A stretch of DNA of 10,057 bases, from contig JAQUZU010000061.1 in assembly GCA_028691175.1 (NCBI GenBank), forward strand, positions 1 through 10,057. Reading direction: 5' to 3'. This document shows, piece after piece, positions 1 through 6,536 of the stretch. Made by a program: the position numbers and the translations under genes. The first letter of the stretch is position 1. Each line of letters starts with the position of its first letter. The notes below the pieces were generated by a model. It was not told the origin of the DNA. It did no database searches and saw only the letters and a program-made list of their open reading frames with translations. The stretch is from Candidatus Kapaibacterium sp. Its GTDB lineage: Bacteria > Bacteroidota > Ignavibacteria > Kapaibacteriales > UBA2268.

Positions 1-362
1 GCATTTGCGTCATTTGTAATTGCAAACTTATCGCGGCTCCAAGCAAGTTTTTCCGCAAGCATATCGCAGAGACTTATTCGTCCTTTCCACGGCAGATTTG
101 GCGCATCATCGATAAATCCGGAAAAATAATTTGCATTCGGAGCACCAATTCCCACAGGCAAAGGCTGCATCTGCCCCAATTTACCGCAAGAATCGGACGT
201 CAATTCCGCAATATTTTCGGCAAGTTTCGCTACATAATTTTCGATTTTCGGGAAATCCTGCGTTTTAAAATTATTTTTTTTTAGACATTTACCTTCCGGA
301 GTAACCAACCCGCAAACTGTGTTTGTCCCCCCGATATCTATACCGATTGAATTATTTTTCAT
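1..362 (-). CDS. ROK-family sugar kinase (glucokinase-like), 3' end cut by window edge
   Basis: This partial protein (120 complete codons visible) is the N-terminal part of a ROK-family kinase, which phosphorylates a free hexose such as glucose in the cytoplasm using ATP. It begins MKNNSIGIDIGGTNT; the D9-I-G-G-T-N14 segment is the family's phosphate-binding loop. The visible part ends in A-I-T-N-D-A-N (residues 114-120), the region of the catalytic aspartate (D118) in ROK kinases. The C-terminal half, including the usual zinc-binding cysteines, lies outside the window, so sugar specificity cannot be judged. The ATG at 360-362 overlaps the last 11 bases of the upstream transporter gene, which suggests translational coupling; AAGG lies about 10 bases before the start. 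With that transporter it forms a sugar import-and-phosphorylation pair. The family call is firm; glucose as substrate is inference. Confidence 0.93.
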   Translation of the reverse strand, partial: MKNNSIGIDIGGTNTVCGLVTPEGKCLKKNNFKTQDFPKIENYVAKLAENIAELTSDSCGKLGQMQPLPVGIGAPNANYFSGFIDDAPNLPWKGRISLCDMLAEKLAWSRDKFAITNDAN

Positions 363-1734
363 TTTTCAGAGCCTTATTATATGTACAACCCTTTGCCCCA
401 TAATACGCAATGTAGATATACGAAACAAGCGGACAAATAAACGAATAATGTACCCCAATCGAATCGGCAAGCAATCCCATCACGGGCGGCATAAGGGCAC
501 CACCAAGAATTGCCATTATAAGCAATGATGAAGCCTGCGAGGTATATTCGCCAAGCCCGTCAATCGCTAGAGTAAAAATATTCGACCACATAATAGAATT
601 AAATAAGCCGATTGCAACAATTGCCCACATAGAAACCGAACCGGAGAACAGCATTCCGACAACAATTAAGGCGGCTGCACAGCATGCAAATATCGTCAAA
701 GTACGCTTCGAACTCGCGCGTCCGAGCGCAAACATACCGGCATTTAGTATTAAGAAAATCGCATAAATCAATGCTATTGACGAGCCTTTCAGAGCAAGCA
801 ATATTACAAATGCAATTACCGGAATTCCGATCATCAGCAAAAGTTTCTTTCGTGCATTAATATTGCTCAGCGAAATTGCACCGGCAAAGCGCCCAATCAT
901 CAAGCCCGCCCAATACAGTGCAACATAACCGCCGGCTTCCGCAGGTTTCATACCGGCAATTTCCGGCAAACCTAGGAAACTAATCATCATACTGCCAACG
1001 CCGACTTCAGCCCCAACGTACATAAATACGCCGAGAGCACCAAGCAACAAATGCGGATATTTCAGGGCACCAGCAACATTAGCGTGCTTCTCGGTTTCAT
1101 CGACAACCCCAAAATGAGTCGGAATCCGCGACGTACGAATAAAAATAGCAAGCCCAATAAACATCAAACTAAAAATCAAATATGGCGTTTTTACAGCGTC
1201 CGCTCCGCTCCCGGTAAAATATGTAAAAACCAGATACGAGCCGATAATCGGTGCAATTGTTGAACCGAGAGAACAAAATCCCTGGCTCATATTTAGGCGT
1301 CCCGAAGCAGTTTCCGGACTGCCAAGCATCGCGACAAACGGATTTGCTGTAATTTGAAGCATTGTGAAACCAAGCCCCAAAACAAACAAAGCCGATAGAA
1401 AGAACGGGTATGAAACAAGAGTCGCCGCCGGATAAAACAAGGCAGTACCAATTGCTGCAAGCACCAACCCAACAATTACACCGTTTTTATAACCAATGCG
1501 ATTCAGCGGATCGCCCAAACGAACAGACACGAAAAAATAAATCAACGATCCTATAAAGTATGCCCCGAAAAATGCAAACTGCACGAGCATTGCTTCGAAA
1601 TGGGAAAGTTCGAAAATTCTCTTTAAATACGGAATTAAAATATCATTCATGCAGGTCAAAAATCCCCACATAAAAAACAATGTCGTCATTACACTCATCG
1701 CACCCGCGACGGAATTATGTTCTTTATTTGTCAT
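352..1734 (-). CDS. FHS-family sugar:H+ symporter (GluP/FucP-like MFS transporter)
   Basis: A 460-residue inner-membrane transporter of the major facilitator superfamily, in the fucose-galactose-glucose:H+ symporter (FHS) family. The N-terminal region M-T-T-L-F-F-M-W-G-F-L-T-C-M-N-D-I-L is the family's typical first helix, with the N-D-I-L-I-P-Y-L-K segment found in FucP and GluP proteins. The stretch Q-I-T-A-N-P-F-V, followed by the S-G-R-L-N-x-S-Q-G-F motif, is also characteristic. About twelve hydrophobic segments run through the protein. The open frame extends to 1809, but the added 25 residues are not hydrophobic in the family pattern, and the ATG at 1734 has a GGATTGG purine-rich stretch just upstream, so 1734 is preferred. 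The following ROK kinase overlaps it, pointing to glucose or galactose import followed by phosphorylation. The exact sugar is not determined by the sequence. Confidence 0.95.
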   Translation of the reverse strand: MTNKEHNSVAGAMSVMTTLFFMWGFLTCMNDILIPYLKRIFELSHFEAMLVQFAFFGAYFIGSLIYFFVSVRLGDPLNRIGYKNGVIVGLVLAAIGTALFYPAATLVSYPFFLSALFVLGLGFTMLQITANPFVAMLGSPETASGRLNMSQGFCSLGSTIAPIIGSYLVFTYFTGSGADAVKTPYLIFSLMFIGLAIFIRTSRIPTHFGVVDETEKHANVAGALKYPHLLLGALGVFMYVGAEVGVGSMMISFLGLPEIAGMKPAEAGGYVALYWAGLMIGRFAGAISLSNINARKKLLLMIGIPVIAFVILLALKGSSIALIYAIFLILNAGMFALGRASSKRTLTIFACCAAALIVVGMLFSGSVSMWAIVAIGLFNSIMWSNIFTLAIDGLGEYTSQASSLLIMAILGGALMPPVMGLLADSIGVHYSFICPLVSYIYIAYYGAKGCTYNKALKNEK

Positions 1735-1850
1735 TTTCCAATCCACTTTTTTAAAAGAGCACAGACGGAAAACGGCATCCGATATTGCTTGCAATAAAAC
1801 ACATAACACAACGTCATTATAAAATTATGTAAAATCATTTTAGCAAAGTC
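1735..1850. promoter_or_regulatory. Divergent intergenic region between sugar transporter and glycosyltransferase
   Basis: This AT-rich gap of 116 bases must carry the promoters of both the leftward transporter-kinase pair and the rightward glycosyltransferase. No full TTTG-N19-21-TANNTTTG match was found on either strand. On the minus strand a TTTG (1845-1848) precedes a TATAAT-like stretch (about 1816-1821), which may be a weak promoter for the transporter, leaving a leader of roughly 80 bases. No clear Shine-Dalgarno sequence precedes the glycosyltransferase start at 1851, which is common in Bacteroidota. Confidence 0.4.
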
Positions 1851-2972
1851 ATGCGGATCTCTTATTTATCGACTTTTTTCCCGTTTCGAGGCGGAATAGC
1901 ACAATTTAACGCGTCGCTTTATCGTGAATTTGAAAAGCAAAACGAAATCAAAGCATATACATTCACGTGTCAATATCCCAAATTGATTTTTCCGGGACAG
2001 ACCCAAATGGTGCAGCCCAACGACAAGGTCGATAACATTCCTGCAGAAAGAGTGCTAAGCACGATAAATCCGCTTTCCTATCTTACTACACTAAATAAAA
2101 TCAGAAAATTCAATCCGCAATTAAACATTATGAAGTTTTGGATGCCGTATTTTGCTCCGTCTCTTGGAACGGTTGCACGCGGTCTGCAAAAGAACGGCAC
2201 GAAGTCAATTGCAATTCTGGATAATGTCATTCCACACGAAACTCGTCCGGGAGACATTGCGATGATACGTTATTTTCTAAAGAGTTGCGACGGTTACTTA
2301 ACAATGAGTTCAACGGTCGAAAACGACCTGTTGAACCTCGAACCAAATGCAAAATTCCTGCGCTTAGAACATCCGCTTTACACGCATTTTCCTCCTAAAG
2401 TATCTCGCGACGAAGCCCTACAGCATCTAAAATTACCGAAAGATAAGAAATATTTGCTATTTTTCGGTTTCATCAGGAAATACAAAGGTTTGGATATATT
2501 GATTGAAGCATTGTGCACTTTGCCCGACGACGTTCACTTAATTATTGCAGGCGAAGTCTATGGAAAATTCGACGAATATGCGGAATTAATCAACCGATAC
2601 GGACTGCAAGAGCGCGTACATAGTTATGTCCGTTATATTGCAGACGGCGAAGTTCCTGACTTTTTTGCGGCGGCAGAAGTCTGCGTTTTGCCTTATCGCT
2701 CTGCTACTCAAAGTGGAATTATCGGTATTGCTTTTAATTTTGACTTGCCGGTAATCGCTACAGACACCGGAAGTCTGCGAGAGATGCTTGAAACGCATTC
2801 CACAGGAATTATTGTCAAAGAAGCGAAGCCGGAGCAAATCTCGGAAGCTGTTTCTAACTATATTTCTAAAGACTTACGCGTTTCACTTAAGAAGAATATC
2901 GAAAGATACAAATCTATTTCCAGCTGGAAACATTTTGCAGAAGAGGCACTCAAATTCGGCAAATCGTTGTAA
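1851..2972 (+). CDS. Glycosyltransferase family 4 (GT-B fold), acceptor unknown
   Basis: A 373-residue cytoplasmic glycosyltransferase that transfers a sugar from a nucleotide-sugar donor, probably to an envelope glycan or lipid-linked acceptor. The N-terminus, M-R-I-S-Y-L-S-T-F-F-P-F-R-G-G-I-A-Q-F, is the first beta strand and glycine loop of the acceptor-side domain. The donor-side domain starts near residue 202 with L-L-F-F-G-F-I-R-K-Y-K-G, where R209 and K212 fit the phosphate-contacting positions. The segment P-Y-R-S-A-T-Q-S-G (281-289) leads to L-P-V-I-A-T-D-T-G-S-L. The usual E-x7-E pair of the family is absent: alignment on the LPVI motif puts A285 and I293 there. I recall the ATQSG form as typical of a Bacteroidota subgroup, so this need not mean loss of activity. 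It stands alone between a divergent sugar operon and a separately promoted receptor. Donor and acceptor cannot be named. Confidence 0.88.
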   Translation: MRISYLSTFFPFRGGIAQFNASLYREFEKQNEIKAYTFTCQYPKLIFPGQTQMVQPNDKVDNIPAERVLSTINPLSYLTTLNKIRKFNPQLNIMKFWMPYFAPSLGTVARGLQKNGTKSIAILDNVIPHETRPGDIAMIRYFLKSCDGYLTMSSTVENDLLNLEPNAKFLRLEHPLYTHFPPKVSRDEALQHLKLPKDKKYLLFFGFIRKYKGLDILIEALCTLPDDVHLIIAGEVYGKFDEYAELINRYGLQERVHSYVRYIADGEVPDFFAAAEVCVLPYRSATQSGIIGIAFNFDLPVIATDTGSLREMLETHSTGIIVKEAKPEQISEAVSNYISKDLRVSLKKNIERYKSISSWKHFAEEALKFGKSL

Positions 2973-2976
2973 TTTG

Positions 2977-3008
2977 TTTGTTATTCTCAAATAATTGTTT
3001 TAATTTTG
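2977..3008 (+). promoter_or_regulatory. Bacteroidota-type promoter of the receptor transcript
   Basis: TTTG at 2977-2980 and TAATTTTG at 3001-3008 are separated by 20 bases, an exact match to the Bacteroidota primary sigma factor promoter TTTG-N19-21-TANNTTTG. Transcription would begin a few bases after 3008, right where the TPP aptamer begins, so the position makes biological sense. It starts just beyond the stop codon of the glycosyltransferase gene, so the receptor does not depend on read-through from that gene. Confidence 0.75.
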
Positions 3009-3011
3009 AAT

Positions 3012-3112
3012 TCCCGTAGGAGGTGCTACGGCGTCGGACAACAATATTGTCAAACGCCGTTTGCTGAGATAACACTCTTTGAACCTGACCAAGGTAATTC
3101 TTGCGTAGGGAT
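3012..3112 (+). ncRNA. TPP riboswitch aptamer (THI element)
   Basis: The conserved blocks of a thiamine pyrophosphate aptamer occur in order and spacing: GGAGGTGC (3019-3026), CTGAGAT (3064-3070), GAACCTGACC (3081-3090) and GCGTAGGGAT (3103-3112). The P3 arm is visible as ACGGCG (3028-3033) pairing with CGCCGT (3055-3060), extended by GACAA (3037-3041) with TTGTC (3047-3051). The P5-type stem is CAAG (3090-3093) with CTTG (3100-3103). A possible closing P1 helix is TCCC (3012-3015) with GGGA (3108-3111). CTGAGA recognises the pyrimidine ring of TPP in this class. The element lies upstream of a TonB-dependent receptor and should switch it off when TPP is plentiful. Confidence 0.95.
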
Positions 3113-3343
3113 CACACATACTTTCGTCATATTTGTTACTCCGTGCGAGCAACACACCGCATCCCACGGCGGTGAGAACATAAAATATTGCATCGAGTGT
3201 CTTAATAAACACCGAGCATAGTTGCCCTATGATACACTTAGGACACAAACAGACGAGAGCAAAAAAATTGGGTGAAAGCCCCTCAGCCTAACGACACTGA
3301 CTTCGGTAAATAATTTATTTTATCGTTATTTACGAGGTTAAAG
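3113..3343 (+). promoter_or_regulatory. Long structured leader (expression platform) between TPP aptamer and receptor start
   Basis: These 231 bases between the aptamer and the start codon contain several alternative stems. CCGTG (3141-3145) can pair with CACGG (3165-3169), while CACCGC (3155-3160) can pair with GCGGTG (3169-3174); the two stems exclude each other. ATCCC (3161-3165) can also pair with GGGAT at the aptamer's 3' end (3108-3112), competing with P1. Further down are CCTA/TAGG (about 3225-3242) and GGG-TGAAA-GCCC (about 3270-3281). No intrinsic terminator (GC stem plus U run) was seen, so control of translation is more likely than premature termination. No coding gene is supported here. 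Confidence 0.6.
3301..3337 (+). promoter_or_regulatory. Hairpin able to mask the receptor's Shine-Dalgarno sequence
   Basis: GTAAATAA (3306-3313) and TTATTTAC (3326-3333) form a perfect 8-bp stem with a 12-base loop. With G3305 bulged, CTTC (3301-3304) continues the stem by pairing with GAGG (3334-3337), one pair being G-U. GAGG is the only plausible ribosome binding site, six bases before the ATG at 3344. Closing this hairpin would block initiation. The left arm CTTCGGT could instead pair with ACCGAG (3211-3216), which would free the site. The pairings are read by eye; the regulatory role is inferred. Confidence 0.6.
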
Positions 3344-5767
3344 ATGTATCAAAAAGTACTTAATTCAATCATTTTCACCGCATTGTTATCTACAAGCGGA
3401 CTGTTCGCTAAAGATTCTGCCGAAAGCGATGCTCCGGACTCTACCCGCGTATATCGCACGCCAAGCGTTACGGTTACGGGTACCCGTATAAACGAAACTG
3501 ATGCGACACTCCCGCACAGCGATTTCGACAAAGAAGCAATTGACAGAAGTTATATCACATCGGACGTTCCGAAACTATTGAGCACAATGACTTCCGTTAT
3601 GTACACTTCGCAAAACGGCAACGGCGTCGGATATTCAGACATAAAATTGCGCGGCTTTGACCAGCGAAGAATAGCCGTAATGATTAATGGAATTCCGCAG
3701 AATGATCCGGAAGACCACGAAGTATACTGGGTAGATCTTCCGGATTTACCGAGTGCGGTCGAGTCTATTCAGGTTCAGCGTGGTGCCGGAATGGGTAACT
3801 ACGGTTCGCCGTCAATCGGCGGTTCGATTAACATGAACACAAACAATTTTGCAAATCGCAAGGGAATAAAATATTCTGCCGGAATCGGCTTTCAAGAATA
3901 TGGTGGCGAAAACAGTTCATTTCGCGACAACATTTACAAAAATTTATTTGAATATTCAAGCGGATTAGTTGATAACTGGGCAGTTTATGTTAAAGGCTCT
4001 AAAATATCATCAGACGGATATCGCGATCGCAGTTGGACAACCCTGCAGAGTTATTTCGTATCTGTAGCACATTTTTCGGAAAACCTTTCTACGCAAGTTA
4101 ACGTTTTTGGCGGTCCGGCACGCGATGCACTCGCATACAACGGTATTCCCAAAGCTTATGTAAAAGATAAATCACTCCGCAAAAAAAACTATGCTTGGGG
4201 TGGCTGGGCATATAAAGCCGACGGTAAGACGGTTGATTACGCAGTAGAACGCAGCAAATATGAGACCGAAGGCTACTCGCAGCCACATTTTGAGATATTA
4301 AATGACTGGCAAATTGCTCCGCAATGGAAATTGCAGTCTGCCCTATTTTATTACCAGGGCGACGGATATTATGACGGCGGAACCGGCTGGGCAGATGAAA
4401 TTTTCGACGGAATTGTTGGAAATGATTTTACTATAAACGACGCCTCGCGATTTAAAAATTCGTATACTCGCGCATGGGTAAAAAATAAGCAGGGCGGCTG
4501 GATACCAAAACTCATTTTCACGACAGACCGCAATGAACTTACTTTCGGCGGCGAAATCCGCATACATCGCTCAAACCACTATTTAACTGCAATTCATGGC
4601 GATATTCTGCCTGAAAATTTCGATATGGACTATAAATTATATTCGTATCACGGCAAACGAAATATTTTCTCCGCCTTCATAAAAGATAATTTCCGGATTG
4701 ATGAAACCTTCAGCACATTTGCAGATTTGCAGTTAACGCACCACGTTTTCGCTATAAATAACGAAATGCTCGGCTCGACATATACAACATATCTCGACCA
4801 AGATGGAAATCGCGTTGACAGCAAGGATAAAGACTTATTCAACATCGGCTATACATTCTTAAATCCACGTTTCGGAGTGAATGCAAAGATCAACGACCAA
4901 GCATCAGCCTATGCATTTATTGCTCATACATCACGCGAACCACGCATGAAAAATCTGTATAATGCCTCAGATGCATACAGCGGTGAAACTCCAAATTTCG
5001 CATATACACTCAATTCGAACGGCGAATTTATGTATAATTTCAACTCGCCGAATGCAAAGCCCGAAAAAATGCTTGATATTGAAGTTGGAGCGAAATACAC
5101 AAACCGCAACTATGAAGCAGCTCTCAATCTGTATTATATGGATTACCGAGATGAATTCGTTAAAACAGGCAAGATCGACTTTTTCGGAACAAGTATGGAT
5201 GAAAACGCCGCTCGCTCGCGCCACATCGGTGCTGAACTTTCCGGTGCAGTTATGCTGCTCAATTCCGACTTGCAACAATTGAAATTCTGGGGCAACGCAA
5301 CTTACAGCCATAATTATTTTGTAGATTACGATGTATTTTTCGGCGATGATGCTGCAGGACAAACTAAATTCTCGCTGAAAGACAATGCGATCGCAGGCTT
5401 TCCGGACATTATGGCAAATTTCGGGCTGTCATACACCATTAACGATTTATATGTAGGCCTGACCGGCAAGTATGTCGGCGAGTTTTTCACAGACAACTAC
5501 GACAAAATGCTCCAAGATAACGCCGAATTAATTCGGATATTGACCGAAGAAGGCGAATATTACGCGGATAATAAAGTAGACGCATACCTCGTTTTCGATT
5601 TCGACGCTTCATACACATTCCGCAATCTCGGCATAATAAAATCGTTGAAATTGCAAACCCAAATCTGCAACTTAACCAATAAACTCTACGCATACAGCGG
5701 AGAAGGAATGGAATTCTTCCCGGCACAAGAGCGAAGCATTTTCTTTGGATTTGAACTCGGACTGTAA
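3344..5767 (+). CDS. TonB-dependent outer-membrane receptor, probably for thiamine
   Basis: An 807-residue outer-membrane receptor that imports a scarce ligand using energy passed from TonB-ExbBD. A signal peptide (residues 1-22, ending L-F-A) precedes a short linker, and P-S-V-T-V-T-G-T-R may be the TonB box. The plug domain covers about residues 50-165 and shows D-I-K-L-R-G-F-D-Q-R-R, V-M-I-N-G-I-P-Q-N-D-P, Q-V-Q-R-G-A-G and S-P-S-I-G-G-S-I-N-M. The remainder is a 22-strand barrel, rich in alternating aromatic segments, ending S-I-F-F-G-F-E-L-G-L. It lacks the N-terminal carboxypeptidase-regulatory-like domain of SusC proteins and no SusD gene follows, so it is a small-ligand rather than glycan receptor. 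The TPP riboswitch in its leader is the basis for assigning thiamine or a thiamine derivative; TPP-controlled thiamine receptors are known in Bacteroides, where a PnuT transporter usually follows. No PnuT gene is present here. Confidence 0.93.
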   Translation: MYQKVLNSIIFTALLSTSGLFAKDSAESDAPDSTRVYRTPSVTVTGTRINETDATLPHSDFDKEAIDRSYITSDVPKLLSTMTSVMYTSQNGNGVGYSDIKLRGFDQRRIAVMINGIPQNDPEDHEVYWVDLPDLPSAVESIQVQRGAGMGNYGSPSIGGSINMNTNNFANRKGIKYSAGIGFQEYGGENSSFRDNIYKNLFEYSSGLVDNWAVYVKGSKISSDGYRDRSWTTLQSYFVSVAHFSENLSTQVNVFGGPARDALAYNGIPKAYVKDKSLRKKNYAWGGWAYKADGKTVDYAVERSKYETEGYSQPHFEILNDWQIAPQWKLQSALFYYQGDGYYDGGTGWADEIFDGIVGNDFTINDASRFKNSYTRAWVKNKQGGWIPKLIFTTDRNELTFGGEIRIHRSNHYLTAIHGDILPENFDMDYKLYSYHGKRNIFSAFIKDNFRIDETFSTFADLQLTHHVFAINNEMLGSTYTTYLDQDGNRVDSKDKDLFNIGYTFLNPRFGVNAKINDQASAYAFIAHTSREPRMKNLYNASDAYSGETPNFAYTLNSNGEFMYNFNSPNAKPEKMLDIEVGAKYTNRNYEAALNLYYMDYRDEFVKTGKIDFFGTSMDENAARSRHIGAELSGAVMLLNSDLQQLKFWGNATYSHNYFVDYDVFFGDDAAGQTKFSLKDNAIAGFPDIMANFGLSYTINDLYVGLTGKYVGEFFTDNYDKMLQDNAELIRILTEEGEYYADNKVDAYLVFDFDASYTFRNLGIIKSLKLQTQICNLTNKLYAYSGEGMEFFPAQERSIFFGFELGL

Positions 5768-5789
5768 ATTTCGACAAACAAAATAATTC

Positions 5790-5822
5790 GGGACGGGGAG
5801 GCATCTCCTCGTCCCTTTTTTT
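5790..5822 (+). terminator. Intrinsic terminator after the receptor gene
   Basis: GGGACGGGGAG (5790-5800) pairs with CTCCTCGTCCC (5805-5815) to give an 11-bp stem with one G-U pair and a GCAT loop, followed by seven T residues (5816-5822). It lies 22 bases after the receptor stop codon. It should end the riboswitch-controlled transcript and separate it from the ABC transporter genes downstream. Confidence 0.93.
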
Positions 5823-5903
5823 ACATTTTACTGTGCAATAATTTAAAAAGCAATATTTTCGGCAATGATATCGTCTTTATCAAACATTTTATGGAAAGAA
5901 AAC

Positions 5904-6536
5904 ATGGCTATAATAAAGTTTGATAGCGTTTCGTTGCAATATGGCGACAAAGCAGTATTTTCAGACCTGTCGTTCGAACTTGAAGCAAACTCAAAAGTTC
6001 TTTTAAAAGGCAAAAGCGGCTCCGGAAAATCTTCAATTTTCAATCTTATTATGGGATTTCTGCCGCCCAATTCCGGAAAATTACTCTATAACGACAAACA
6101 ATATTTTTCTATTCAAGAAATACGGCAACACATCGCCTGGATACCGCAGGAGATCAATCTCTTTCCGGAAGAGACTGTCTATAACGGCATTTTCGATCTT
6201 TTTGACAACAAGCGAATGCTTTCGCATAAACCCACAAAATCTGAAATAGATAGCATTGCAGGCGAATTATTACTAGAAAAAAGATTGCTCGAGGGACAAT
6301 TCAAATTGCTGTCCGGCGGAGAAAAGCAGCGTGTCGGCGTTTTGATTGCATTGCTGATGAATCGCGATTTGACTCTCGCGGACGAGCCTACTTCTGCACT
6401 TGATCCGACAATTGCCGAAGCGGTAATGTCGAGTTTGCTGAAGCACACTAAAACTTTGCTCTGCATTTCGCATAGTTCAGATTTTGACGCATTATTTGAC
6501 AATGTTATACACCTCGAGGAGTTTTGCAATGCCTGA
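5904..6536 (+). CDS. fetA: ABC transporter ATP-binding subunit (FetA-like)
   Basis: A 210-residue cytoplasmic ATPase that drives the membrane permease encoded next. All ABC motifs are intact: Walker A G-K-S-G-S-G-K-S (36-43), Q-loop glutamine Q82, signature L-S-G-G-E-K-Q-R (136-143), Walker B L-T-L-A-D-E-P with D160 and catalytic E161, D-loop S-A-L-D (164-167) and switch histidine H190. The open frame reaches back to 5865, but the ATG at 5904 is preceded by GGAAAGAA (5893-5900) and starts exactly where the ABC fold begins, so it is chosen. It ends 8 bases inside the permease gene. The name FetA rests mainly on the partner permease; in E. coli FetAB is associated with iron export and oxidative stress. 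It is transcribed after a terminator, and no clear promoter was found in 5823-5903 (TATTTTCG at 5854-5861 is a one-mismatch -7 candidate). Confidence 0.9.
   Translation: MAIIKFDSVSLQYGDKAVFSDLSFELEANSKVLLKGKSGSGKSSIFNLIMGFLPPNSGKLLYNDKQYFSIQEIRQHIAWIPQEINLFPEETVYNGIFDLFDNKRMLSHKPTKSEIDSIAGELLLEKRLLEGQFKLLSGGEKQRVGVLIALLMNRDLTLADEPTSALDPTIAEAVMSSLLKHTKTLLCISHSSDFDALFDNVIHLEEFCNA

Noticed and set aside
1735..1809. N-terminal extension of the sugar symporter to 1809
   Set aside because: The 25 added residues do not match the family, and the ATG at 1734 begins a typical FHS N-terminus.
3229..3291. Short 20-codon open frame in the leader (ATG at 3229, TAA at 3289), a possible leader peptide
   Set aside because: It has no ribosome binding site, no run of regulatory codons, and overlaps segments better explained as RNA structure.
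3113..3343. A complete cobalamin riboswitch in the leader
   Set aside because: Only a partial likeness to the central blocks is present. The GCCACTG, GGGAAGG and AGCCAGGAGACC boxes are not found at the right places, so it is kept only as a speculative finding.
4967..5362. A 131-codon open frame antisense to the receptor gene, and other antisense frames within 3349-5804
   Set aside because: They lie entirely or almost entirely opposite a well-supported receptor gene, have no recognisable domain, and follow the codon pattern of the sense strand.
5865..5903. Upstream ATG at 5865 as the start of the ABC ATPase
   Set aside because: The 13 extra residues fall outside the ABC fold, and the ATG at 5904 has a good GGAAAGAA ribosome binding site.
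5823..5903. Direct thiamine control of the ABC genes by their own riboswitch
   Set aside because: No CTGAGA or other TPP aptamer block occurs in this gap, and the terminator at 5790-5822 separates the genes from the upstream riboswitch.
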